The notes under the pieces are model-generated. The model was not told where the DNA came from. It made no database searches and saw nothing but the letters and a program-made list of their open reading frames with translations. This document shows positions 12,138 through 20,811 of a stretch of DNA of 64,000 bases, piece after piece. Source of the DNA: Symsagittifera roscoffensis (Eukaryota > Xenacoelomorpha > Acoela > Convolutidae). Position 1 is the stretch's first letter. Each line of letters opens with the position of its first letter. Made by a program: the position numbers and the translations under genes. The stretch is from the NCBI RefSeq assembly GCF_963678635.1, contig NC_087064.1, positions 24,718,189-24,782,188 on the forward strand, given 5' to 3'.

Positions 12138-14084
12138 CTATTTTTTATTTTTCTTTTGTGAATTTTTCAGATGATCTAGGATGAAGGCTAAAATTCTAAA
12201 GAAAAAATGGATGAAGAATGGTGAGTTTCTAATATTTGAATTATTTAGTAATATGTATAATTCAAACTTACCTGTTAGTCGTCGGGGAAGAAACCGTGGG
12301 GGGAAAATGTCGTGGATGAGATCTGAAGTTGTTAGTAGTTTGGCTAAGATGCGGATGATATTTTTAGTTTGAAGCAGTGGCCAAAGCAATTGAAGTGCCT
12401 TAATGGTGGTTAGTTCTTCAGTGCCAACTGCAAATTCATAAGGTGTGTTTTGGATTAGATTATATAATTTGTGGTTGAATTTAGTGTTATGGATGAATTC
12501 TAAAATGGGGATTTTTATTGGTTGTACAAACTCGTGTGGGATGAGGAAGGGTCGGGATTCTTCTGCGTTGAAGGTCTTGGTGATGGGAAAAAAGATATAC
12601 ATTTGGGTTATGGGATCATAATTTCGAAGAATACCATGAAGGTTAGTATCTTTAATGCAATATGTGAAGTTAAGAAAGAATGGTGAGGTGTATTTGGAAT
12701 TGATGAATTGAAAACGATGGTGTGGTTGTCTGGAGGGAGTGTGTAGGTCAAAGTGATTTTGGATGAAACGATAATAAGTATATGTGTGTGTTTGTTTAGT
12801 GCGCAACATAATATCGTGTGAGCAGTGCAAATCTCTTTCATGTGGTGCAAGGAAATGAAAGGTTAGTGAAAATATTTGGAAGCGTTCTTTAAAACTTTCG
12901 TAGGCTTGCGTGTCTGTTAGTGCTTCTGAGATAATGTGGTCAAACTTGCGATCGAAGATATTTAGTGTAAACACATATGGTGTTTTAATGAAAAATTTCT
13001 CGGTGATTTGTGGGTTAGCGAAGCGATCGTCGTCTAAGAATTGATCTTGGTTAGTTCTGATTATGTTATGATCGTAATATTCTAGTGTATATTCATTAGC
13101 TCGGGGTGCAGTATGTGTTTTTAGTGATTTTTTATATCCAATGTAAGTAAATTGTCTAGGTGTTAGTGGTGTAGTGAGTCGATATAGCATGTCCTTATTT
13201 CGTTCTATATCGATATGAGTGTTAGATAAAGGTAAGCAAAGGGGATTTGTAAAATGATAATATGAGGTCCAAGGAAGGGTAGGCATTAAAACGTATTCGT
13301 CTACAAAGTTACGTGTCTCGTTAGTGTCATGAGGGGTGTTTAAGGTGTATTGTGGAAATGAGGGTAAGGTGATAGCTAAAAATTCTTTTGTGTTAGTGTG
13401 TTGTGGATGGTTGATATATTCACGGGCTGTTCCTGGTTTCGCTGGGAAAGGATGGTTGGGGAACTTCCTTTTAAAAGTGCGGTAAGCTCTATTAGTGCTG
13501 AGTGAAGATTCAGTAGTTGTGGATGATGGTGCTAATGAATCAGTATAAATTGAAGAGGGTGTAGGGGTAGGAGGGTTGGATGAATCTATTGTGGATGAGA
13601 TTTGGTTTATGGTTGGGGTGTCAAGGTGATAGGATTGTTGTTGTAGGGTAATGAAATTATCTAGTTCTGGGGAGATTCGGGGGGTGTCTGAAGAATGAGA
13701 TGATTGGTCTGAGTGAAGTGAGGAGTAGGTTGGAGTGACTTGGGAAGCATAAGAGGGTGTAGAATTGGTTGGGTCAGGGTTATTTGGTAGTATGGGTTGA
13801 AAAGGGGGTTGGGAAAAATTTAAGGGATTGGTGTGAAAATTATTTGATGGAGATGGTTCAGAGTCGGCAAATTCATCGGGGGTTTCAATATTCGGGTTAT
13901 TGAGTTGTGAGATGGAGTATAAAACTGAGATGTGTGAATTAGTATCGGAATTCATGCCGGATGTTACATTACTGGATGGGAAATCGGGTGGCGGAAAAGC
14001 AAAAAGTGGTATTATTGGGATTGGAGTGGTGAGGTTGGTTGGGTGGGATTTTGATCGGTGTAGGGATCCAAGTTGTCGGCTCAT
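12138..14084 (-). CDS. Accessory ORF of unknown function, 648 codons, downstream of env
   Basis: An intact long frame starting at an ATG that overlaps the env stop codon by four bases (ATGA at 14081-14084), suggesting coupled termination-reinitiation. The first roughly 210 residues are Pro/Ser/Thr/Asn-rich and look disordered. A basic patch (RTFKRKFPNHPF) follows. The remaining 430 residues look folded, rich in aromatic residues and His, with repeated Phe/Tyr/Thr motifs, and end in a hydrophobic segment (FFIHFFFRILAFILDHL) and a Lys-rich tail. No Cys-His finger, protease or polymerase motif is visible, and I recognise no family. Ty3/gypsy elements do not normally have an ORF of this size after env. 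Its position recalls accessory genes of complex retroviruses, but function is unknown. Confidence 0.75.
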   Translation of the reverse strand: MSRQLGSLHRSKSHPTNLTTPIPIIPLFAFPPPDFPSSNVTSGMNSDTNSHISVLYSISQLNNPNIETPDEFADSEPSPSNNFHTNPLNFSQPPFQPILPNNPDPTNSTPSYASQVTPTYSSLHSDQSSHSSDTPRISPELDNFITLQQQSYHLDTPTINQISSTIDSSNPPTPTPSSIYTDSLAPSSTTTESSLSTNRAYRTFKRKFPNHPFPAKPGTAREYINHPQHTNTKEFLAITLPSFPQYTLNTPHDTNETRNFVDEYVLMPTLPWTSYYHFTNPLCLPLSNTHIDIERNKDMLYRLTTPLTPRQFTYIGYKKSLKTHTAPRANEYTLEYYDHNIIRTNQDQFLDDDRFANPQITEKFFIKTPYVFTLNIFDRKFDHIISEALTDTQAYESFKERFQIFSLTFHFLAPHERDLHCSHDIMLRTKQTHTYTYYRFIQNHFDLHTPSRQPHHRFQFINSKYTSPFFLNFTYCIKDTNLHGILRNYDPITQMYIFFPITKTFNAEESRPFLIPHEFVQPIKIPILEFIHNTKFNHKLYNLIQNTPYEFAVGTEELTTIKALQLLWPLLQTKNIIRILAKLLTTSDLIHDIFPPRFLPRRLTGKFELYILLNNSNIRNSPFFIHFFFRILAFILDHLKNSQKKNKK

Positions 14085-15919
14085 CGTGGGCTAAAAAAAT
14101 TATTATTTTGAGACTGAAAAGCGGTGGTATGGGGTTGTTCTATAATTTGTTCATAAGTATTTTCATCTTGTGAGTGGTGTGGCATTATATGTTGGATGGG
14201 ACTTTGTGATATGGTTGGTCTAAAATTATTATGTGTTATGGCTAAATTTCGAAAATTACGTGGGACTAGGGATAATGGATGGTTATGTGGTAGGGGTGGT
14301 AACTGTGGTGCTGTTGGTGTTGTGTCTGCATTGTTATGTTCTTCGTCGTATGTGTTCTGTCTTGTTGCTATTTTTGTGTTATATTCTTTTATTTGTGCGT
14401 CTGAAAGAATTTTGTTTATAGATGTAGAAAATATTCCAAAAAATCCTGCAAATAGTATGCGTGCTACACTTGCTTGTCTATTGACTTGTGTGTGTATAGC
14501 ACATGTGTTATAGATTCCTTTTAAGAGTGAAAAAAGAAATCCAATAAAGTTAAACATTGCGTATAAAATAGTCAGTTTTTCTAAGATGTAGTAGGGCCAT
14601 CCTAGAAAATCAAGAATTTCATTCTTGAGTGTAACAAAGCTAAAAATATTGATAGGTGATATATCTTGGGGACGGTATTTTTCACCGTTTAGATATATAT
14701 AATCTTTAATGTCTTTAAAATATCCGCTATAGTCTTGCGTATAGATGTCTGCAAATCCTGCGGTTTCGGCAAGTTTGCGTAAGTTTTGGTCAATTGATTG
14801 TCTTTGTATTGTTTCCATTTGTGTTAATAATTCCTGGAATTGTTGTGTTCTAATGTGATGTTGAATATCTGATTTTGAGTATATTCCTATTGATTGTAAG
14901 TCTATATTTGGGTTTCGAGCGATAGCGCGAATGCTTTCTGGTGAAAATTTTTTGAGTGATTGCATTAATGTGGGGTATGGGGTGAGAAGGTAATATTTAT
15001 CTTCATCAGGGTTTAGTTGTACTACGTTGTGGCTATTTTCTGATCCACATGGAACTGCGGTATCCCAGAAATAGGTTCTTTGTGAAAGTGTGTCAACGAA
15101 ATGTACTTTATTCTTATAAAAGATAGGGATTCTTTTATAACATCGTTTATCTTCAAAAACGTATAGTGGTGATACTTTTTTAGTACAAGTATAAAACCAT
15201 AAGATGTTTCCTTCATAGTCTAAAAAATTTGATCTATTTCCTGATAGTAAATATCCTGCGTAGGGTATTTTTAATACTGCTAGTGCAAGTGATTGTAATA
15301 TTTGTGTTCTTTCTAATTCGCATAGTTGGTGTAATGTTTCTAATTCGGAGAGTGACATTTCTTGAAAAATTCGGCTAATCGTGTAGTCTAGTTTCATATC
15401 TAAGTGAATATCATAGTGGATATTACCAAAATATGTACTATTCATTAGTGATAGTTCTTGTAAATGTGTGCTTTGATCGTTTTGGGGTTTTAAATGTCCA
15501 CCAGGTTGACCTGTATTCTTTTGAAAATTAACTGGTATATATGATGTTCCTTCGTTTAGGGGATGACTTGTGGCGTATGGGTCGACTTTTATTTTTCCAG
15601 TGGTCATGTCGAATCCATTTTCGTATTCAACTAATATTTCAGAGTATTGTGTTTTGTGAAGTGGGTTTCTGTATTTACATGCAAGTTCTGTTTCTTGATA
15701 TATTTGAAAACGTGTTAATTTATTTTCTATATTATGAATGTTTCGAAAATTAGAACTTATTTTTCGTAATGGATTTACTTGTTCATATGGTATTGATTTT
15801 ATAAAATATTTTTCGGAAATTTTATCATACGAGCGTGTATTTTTGCTACTTGAAATGTTGTACATGTGTCTTCGGGGAACCAAACAATTGTTGCTTGTGT
15901 TCTGGTTGTAGGGTCGCAA
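14081..15919 (-). CDS. Envelope glycoprotein, C-terminal part (membrane-anchored)
   Basis: This frame is open for 612 codons but is probably entered from the upstream env frame rather than from its own ATG, because the two overlap by 121 bases in a -1 relationship. It has regularly spaced cysteines, several N-glycosylation sequons and a region compatible with the second half of a viral fusion glycoprotein. A strongly hydrophobic stretch around residues 425-500 (LGWPYYILEKLTILYAMF and following) is the likely membrane anchor. It is followed by a polar tail of about 90 residues with a Pro-rich block. By overall layout I think of the jingchuvirus-type glycoproteins that have been captured by invertebrate retroelements, but that assignment is tentative. 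The stop overlaps the next ORF by four bases. Confidence 0.65.
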   Translation of the reverse strand: MRPYNQNTSNNCLVPRRHMYNISSSKNTRSYDKISEKYFIKSIPYEQVNPLRKISSNFRNIHNIENKLTRFQIYQETELACKYRNPLHKTQYSEILVEYENGFDMTTGKIKVDPYATSHPLNEGTSYIPVNFQKNTGQPGGHLKPQNDQSTHLQELSLMNSTYFGNIHYDIHLDMKLDYTISRIFQEMSLSELETLHQLCELERTQILQSLALAVLKIPYAGYLLSGNRSNFLDYEGNILWFYTCTKKVSPLYVFEDKRCYKRIPIFYKNKVHFVDTLSQRTYFWDTAVPCGSENSHNVVQLNPDEDKYYLLTPYPTLMQSLKKFSPESIRAIARNPNIDLQSIGIYSKSDIQHHIRTQQFQELLTQMETIQRQSIDQNLRKLAETAGFADIYTQDYSGYFKDIKDYIYLNGEKYRPQDISPINIFSFVTLKNEILDFLGWPYYILEKLTILYAMFNFIGFLFSLLKGIYNTCAIHTQVNRQASVARILFAGFFGIFSTSINKILSDAQIKEYNTKIATRQNTYDEEHNNADTTPTAPQLPPLPHNHPLSLVPRNFRNLAITHNNFRPTISQSPIQHIMPHHSQDENTYEQIIEQPHTTAFQSQNNNFFSPR

Positions 15920-16695
15920 TAACCTTGGTCGTTTTTACAAGGTAATCTAATTCCTTGATAAATCATTGTGTTGTCTGATAAATCTCGTGTGAGTTGTATT
16001 TTTTCGAGTTGTATTTTCCAATCGAAAAACATTATTTCTTGGTATCCTTTATTTTTTGTGTCTGCTTTGCAGTTTGATGGGTCATTTATACAAATGTGTG
16101 GTATCCAGTGTTTATCGTGCATGTCATAGGTTAATCGTCCGTATGCGCCGTTGTATGGGTATTTTTCATCTAATTTTATATGTCCTTGATATCTTTCAAG
16201 TTCTGCTTGATGTACAGAATCTGAAAAAACTTGGAAATATACTAAATTTCTATCTGTGTTTTTATTTTTTGTGATGTTTAGTCGGAGTAACTTGTTTTTA
16301 CAATCTTCGGGATTGAGATGTAAAAGTCGTTCTATATTACTCTGGTAGAATGATTCATGGTCAAGTCGGTTTTTATTTCCGTTTGAGACTTGTGAACAAT
16401 GTACTTTCTTTTCAGAAAATGTTGCTGTGAATTTATATCCTATAACTGTAGTTGCTCGGGCTTTTGAATAAAGTGTTGCTATGCCATTTGTAGTTTCTAT
16501 GGCTTGGGGTTCTGTTTCGCACTGTGATACTTGATTTATTGCATACTTGTGTAGTGTTTTTTGTTCGTTTTCTTCACAATCGTAATGTGTTACTAATAAA
16601 TCTTGGGGTCCTGTGCGGAGAGAAGGGTTTATGTTTTGATTTGAGATTACTAGAAAAAGGAGTTGGAGAAAAATTAATAATTTTAGAATATACAT
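15799..16695 (-). CDS. Envelope glycoprotein, N-terminal part with signal peptide
   Basis: The 298-codon frame starts with a clear signal peptide (about residues 1-18, Leu/Ile/Phe-rich), followed by a Cys-containing ectodomain with a YDC motif near residue 38. Several cysteines lie at spacings reminiscent of chu-like virus glycoproteins, and there is an N-glycosylation sequon (NIT). It ends at a TAA (15799-15801) inside a region where the -1 frame is already open. A heptamer A AAA TTT sits in the reading frame at 15823-15817, six codons before the stop, the classical form of a -1 slippage site. The break could be programmed recoding or a mutation. The start ATG lies two bases after the stop of the preceding ATG-less ORF. 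The product would act at the membrane for cell entry or cell-to-cell transfer. Confidence 0.7.
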   Translation of the reverse strand: MYILKLLIFLQLLFLVISNQNINPSLRTGPQDLLVTHYDCEENEQKTLHKYAINQVSQCETEPQAIETTNGIATLYSKARATTVIGYKFTATFSEKKVHCSQVSNGNKNRLDHESFYQSNIERLLHLNPEDCKNKLLRLNITKNKNTDRNLVYFQVFSDSVHQAELERYQGHIKLDEKYPYNGAYGRLTYDMHDKHWIPHICINDPSNCKADTKNKGYQEIMFFDWKIQLEKIQLTRDLSDNTMIYQGIRLPCKNDQGYCDPTTRTQATIVWFPEDTCTTFQVAKIHARMIKFPKNIL

Positions 16696-16697
16696 GT

Positions 16698-17816
16698 CTA
16701 TGATAATCCTGAGTATGGGTTATAAAATGTGATGTAACCAATTGTCTTTTTGGTATATCTGTCGTATTTATATATTACTTCAGTGGTTATAAATGGTGGT
16801 GGTAGTGATTGAGCTGTTATGTTTGGTGGGTTTAATGGGTAGGGATGTTGAGTAATGTTGTTTAATTTAACTGTGATTTCAAACTTTAATTGTAAACTGT
16901 TTTGTTGGAGTATTTGGATATTGTGATCACGGATATCGTCGTGAATGTTTTGTCGGTATTGTAATCTATTAAGTGCCCAGTTGTGGAGGCGATTACTTTC
17001 TAGATGTTGTCCAAATAATGGTGGAGGGGCTGTAAATGTATTCCAATCTAGTCTTAAAGGGATATTTGTTGATGATTGTTCTTGATATCTGGCGTCGAGA
17101 TTATTTGGAAAATTTAAGTTAAAAGGTGGTGGTGAAATCTGGCTTATTGATGGTGTTGATGGTAGTGATAATGTTTCTGGTAGTGATGAGGATGTTGTTG
17201 TATCCGTAGAAATATCTATTGGATCATTGACTAAATTTAATTCACCTTGTGTAAATGAATGTGTTGTTCAATATGGTACTCGTGATGCCTGGTTTGGGGG
17301 GTTAAAGGGATTTTCACGTATTTGTTCAGATGTTGGTGTTGAACCTAAGTAATCTGATGGTAGGCTTGAGGTGCTACGTTGTGAAAGAAGCGTAGGGGTT
17401 TCTGGTATTATACCAATGGGGTTTTCGGGAGTGTTTTGTGATGGGGATTGAGGTATATCAAAATGAACTCGGGGAGTTTGAAAATTCCTGTTTCGTCGAG
17501 GATGTATAATTTGTCTATTTATTTCGACTGTATTTTGGTTTTGACTAGGATTTCTTATTCTACTTAATTCTTGTGGTAGTGTTGGGTATAAGTTATATGT
17601 TGGTTCGCTTAGAGGTGCTTGTCGTTGAACTGGTTCTAGTGGTTCTGATAAACGAGCGTGTCGTTCTTCAAAAGTGTATGGGTTATCTTGAAAGGAAATC
17701 CGTGTAGATGTTTGAGGATTATTGGTAGTTGAAGGTGTTGTTGGGTTATCTTGGGATGATGTCGATGAAGACTGACTTGGTGACTTTTGGGTAGCAATTT
17801 TTGATAGCTTTTTGGT
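16698..17816 (-). CDS. ATG-less Ser/Pro/Asn-rich ORF with one internal TGA
   Basis: A 372-codon frame is open from just after a TAG at 17819-17817 down to a TAG at 16700-16698, interrupted once by TGA at 17270-17268. It contains no in-frame ATG. The product would be rich in Ser, Thr, Pro, Asn and Gln, with blocks such as PTLPQELSRIRNPSQNQ and a more ordered C-terminal third ending NPYSGLS. Codon use and A+C bias match the neighbouring genes, so it was probably coding. The AG of the upstream TAG could be a splice acceptor, making this an exon of a spliced subgenomic RNA. Otherwise it is a decayed gene. No family recognised. It ends two bases before the env ATG. Confidence 0.5.
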
Positions 17817-17836
17817 CTATTCTTTTAGTGAAAAAG

Positions 17837-18013
17837 TTAATGTTTATTAAAGTATTCTTCTAAGAAAAGAATTAGGAGGATTGTTGCTAGAGCGAATGTG
17901 ATGATTGCTTTCTTTATACATTTGCATATGGTCAAAATGAGGGATGATAGAAATGTTATGAAAATTACAAATAGTAGAAAAATATCAGTTCTACTGAAAA
18001 TAGTTCGTATCAT
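17837..18013 (-). CDS. Small 58-residue protein with two predicted membrane segments
   Basis: ATG to TAA without interruption. The sequence has two hydrophobic stretches, about residues 11-29 (IFLLFVIFITFLSSLILTI) and 36-51 (AIITFALATILLILFL), separated by a short basic/Cys loop (CKCIKK). This hairpin layout resembles small viral membrane proteins, but so short an ORF can arise by chance in AT-rich DNA. It lies between integrase and the ATG-less ORF, directly downstream of a plausible splice acceptor (TTATATCCACAG on the minus strand, around 18045). No homologue recognised. Confidence 0.4.
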   Translation of the reverse strand: MIRTIFSRTDIFLLFVIFITFLSSLILTICKCIKKAIITFALATILLILFLEEYFNKH

Positions 18014-18834
18014 TTAGACAAGTTTTATAAATCGTACCTGTGGATATAATCAAGGGTTTTTGAAAGTTGGAGAAATAGTTCAAGTATAGTGTAGAAAATT
18101 TAAAAAATATTACAAAAAATGGTTAAGAGTATTAGAAAAGATTCAAGGATATCAAAAAGAAATATTATGAAAGTTTCAAGTATCGTAAAAAATTGTTTGA
18201 GGTTTGTGATAATTTTAGTGACTGTTTGATAGAAGAGCATTTAAGAAATGGCTTCGTGATCGAATATTTTTTGTTGTTTGGGGCAATTTTCCAGTGTGGT
18301 CGGATTATTTATTAGTTTTTTGACAAGTGGGTTGAGTTTTGTAAAAAATTGTTGGGGGCAATTTTTATGGTGATCGGGAGGTCTTCTTTGTCTTTATTTT
18401 CATTTGTCAAATGATCTGGGGTATTTTTGAGATTTTTATACTTTAGGCTAAATAAAATGGTCGTTCTTTTACTTTAGGCTAATTTAACATATTTGTTTGG
18501 GGGGTATTTGAGGGCTGAGTTGGGGAAATATTGTTGATCTTTGGTTTATTAGATAAGGGAGGGTTATGATATTATGGTGATATTTATTTTAGTTGTCAAG
18601 TTGGAGTGGTTTGCTTATTTTTGACCTGGAGGTCGTAGAGTTATAGTTATAGATATGCCTGGAGTTTAATATTTTTCGTCTAGTTGGTTTGTGTTAAAGT
18701 TATAGAAGGTGACGGATTGGATGAATCCTATTGGCTAATTTTGAACTAGAATCGCTGCGTGTTTATCAGCATGTTATCTTGAAAAATGAAAGTGTAAAAT
18801 GTTTCAGAGGTGCAAAGATTTTTAAATGTAGAAT
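18014..18834 (-). other. Non-coding spacer between integrase and the downstream gene block
   Basis: About 0.8 kb with no sustained frame on either strand. It contains a short direct repeat (ACTTTAGGCTAA at about 18441 and 18472). The position is where retroviral env messages usually have their splice acceptor. Confidence 0.5.
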
Positions 18835-20811
18835 TTAAGGTTGTTTTTGAAATTCAACTTTCTTTAATATTTTAGATTGTGGGATGAATACTTTATAATT
18901 TTTACGTGGTTGATTTCTAAGTCGTGAAGACTCTCTATGTTCTGATTTGTCGATTTGTTTTTGGGTTATTATTTGTTCTGTCATTTTTCTATTTTTTCTT
19001 TCTTTTTGAGATGTATTTTGATCGAGATTTTTTGTATTGTTTTTTGTGGTGTTTGATTTTGTATTTTGATTTCCGAGGTGAATATCATTTTGTTCCTTTG
19101 TTATGTTGTCCGTATGTGGGTTATTTTGAATAAATTTTAAACCTGTAAAAGAATATAATTGAGTTAGTTCGCGGAGTGCGTATTCTTTTGGATAATAAGG
19201 TAATAGGTTATTTCGGTGTTGAACGATTTCTTTTTTATCTGAGTCGGTGATTTTATATGTGACATCAGTGGGTTTTGCAATTATTTGGTATGGTCCTTTA
19301 CGAAGGGGTTGTAACTTTTTTGAAATTCCTTTTTGAGTATTAAAATTGGGTATTAAAACAAATGTTCCAATTTTTAAATCGGAGGCTGGTGTAAAGCGTG
19401 AATTTATTTGTTCATTAATATTTTGCCTTTGTAACAACTTTTTTGTTACCTTTTGGTAAATTTCATTGTGTTTTTTATCTCTGTTTAAAATCCATTCGGT
19501 GTGTGTACCGGAGGCTAATTTAAGAATTTGTGGGTGATGAAAATGATCTTCATCGTGTGTATGTAATGGTAGGTTATAACAAATTGAGTCTTTATTTGGT
19601 TGACAATAACCTTGTGCGTTTTTATGAGAGTTTGCTGTAAACATTATTGGTTTGCGTGGCTTTTGGTTAAAAACCATTTCATATGGTGACATTCCTAAAG
19701 TTGTCGTGATTTGTGAATTAAATGCTAAGGGAAATAGTTTTACATCTGCTGACCATTCGGTATATCTTGTATCATTTCCATTGATGATACATCTGAGATA
19801 TTCTTGTAATGAACGGTTCATACCTTCGACTAAGCCGTTTGTCCAAGGTGCGTGAGATGTACGTGGTTTGTGTTTAATGTTATATAAATGACATAGTGTG
19901 ATGATTTCATTATTTATGAATTCTGTACCGTTGTCTGTAACTAAAATTTCTGGTAGTCCGAATTTTGCTATCCAGTGTTCATAGAGTGTTGTGTAAGCGT
20001 AATAAGCGTTACAATGTGGTACTGGGTTAAGTGCTACATCATGTGTAAATGCGTCAACAATTACCATAATGTAGGAGTTTCCTTCGGATGAGGGTGAAAT
20101 TGGTCCTTTGGTATCAAATGAGATACGATGATTAAAGTACAAACTTTGTCCTTTAAAATCTTGTTTTTGTGCTATTTGTTTTTGATTTGGGTAAGGTTTA
20201 TTTAGTTGACATACTATACAGTCATTGCATAGTACTTTTATCCAAATTGGTGCATTTGGGAAATAAAAGTTTTGTATAAAATTTGAATATGTTTTTTCTG
20301 ATCCAGAGTGTCCTTTAATATTTTGTGTATGTGAAATATTAAAAGCTATAAGAATCATACTTAAAGGGAGACAGGGAGCTGTAGATTCATTTAGTTTGTA
20401 TTCTAGAAGGTCTGTGTTTTCGTTAATTGTTGTATTGTTGAATTTTCGAAAATATCGGAGGAGTGTTTTGTTTCCTAGAATAGTTGAATCTGCTTTGATA
20501 GGTTTAGTTTTATATTTGTGCCATGATTTCAGTTGTCGAATTACTGGGTCAAGGTTTTGATATTGTTTCAGTGTTGAAATTGTAATTGTTTCTGTTGGGG
20601 GGAGAAAAATGTTTTCAATTTCTAATTTAGATAAGGGTATTGTGTCAAGTGGGTCATGGAGGTCAAAAACTTGATTTATTGTGTATTTTGAATCGTTTGT
20701 TTGTGGTCCTGATAAGTTTATTTTATCAGTCAAATTTTCTTTTTCAGTTAGTGGAAAATGGTCTTTTTTAGGCGGGTGTTGTTTTATTCTTTTTTTAATG
20801 GGTGTTGTTTT
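18835..20811 (-). CDS. Integrase of the giant element
   Basis: Catalyses insertion of the cDNA. The N-terminal zinc domain is visible (HTQNIKGH, then CNDC about 34 residues on). The core has D in SFDTKGP, D in VTDNGTEF and E in NGLVEGMN, the last two 35 residues apart (DD35E). A GPYQI motif, as in the GPY/F domain of Ty3/gypsy integrases, lies near residue 480, and a polar basic tail follows (SSRLRNQPRKNYK). The frame is +1 relative to gag-pol and is open from 20811; the two frames overlap by only 17 bases. No convincing ATG begins it (the first codon often assigned, at 20733, would be TTG). Translation may need +1 recoding or a separate message, or one base has been lost or gained. The catalytic residues are intact. 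Confidence 0.88.
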   Translation of the reverse strand, partial: KTTPIKKRIKQHPPKKDHFPLTEKENLTDKINLSGPQTNDSKYTINQVFDLHDPLDTIPLSKLEIENIFLPPTETITISTLKQYQNLDPVIRQLKSWHKYKTKPIKADSTILGNKTLLRYFRKFNNTTINENTDLLEYKLNESTAPCLPLSMILIAFNISHTQNIKGHSGSEKTYSNFIQNFYFPNAPIWIKVLCNDCIVCQLNKPYPNQKQIAQKQDFKGQSLYFNHRISFDTKGPISPSSEGNSYIMVIVDAFTHDVALNPVPHCNAYYAYTTLYEHWIAKFGLPEILVTDNGTEFINNEIITLCHLYNIKHKPRTSHAPWTNGLVEGMNRSLQEYLRCIINGNDTRYTEWSADVKLFPLAFNSQITTTLGMSPYEMVFNQKPRKPIMFTANSHKNAQGYCQPNKDSICYNLPLHTHDEDHFHHPQILKLASGTHTEWILNRDKKHNEIYQKVTKKLLQRQNINEQINSRFTPASDLKIGTFVLIPNFNTQKGISKKLQPLRKGPYQIIAKPTDVTYKITDSDKKEIVQHRNNLLPYYPKEYALRELTQLYSFTGLKFIQNNPHTDNITKEQNDIHLGNQNTKSNTTKNNTKNLDQNTSQKERKNRKMTEQIITQKQIDKSEHRESSRLRNQPRKNYKVFIPQSKILKKVEFQKQP

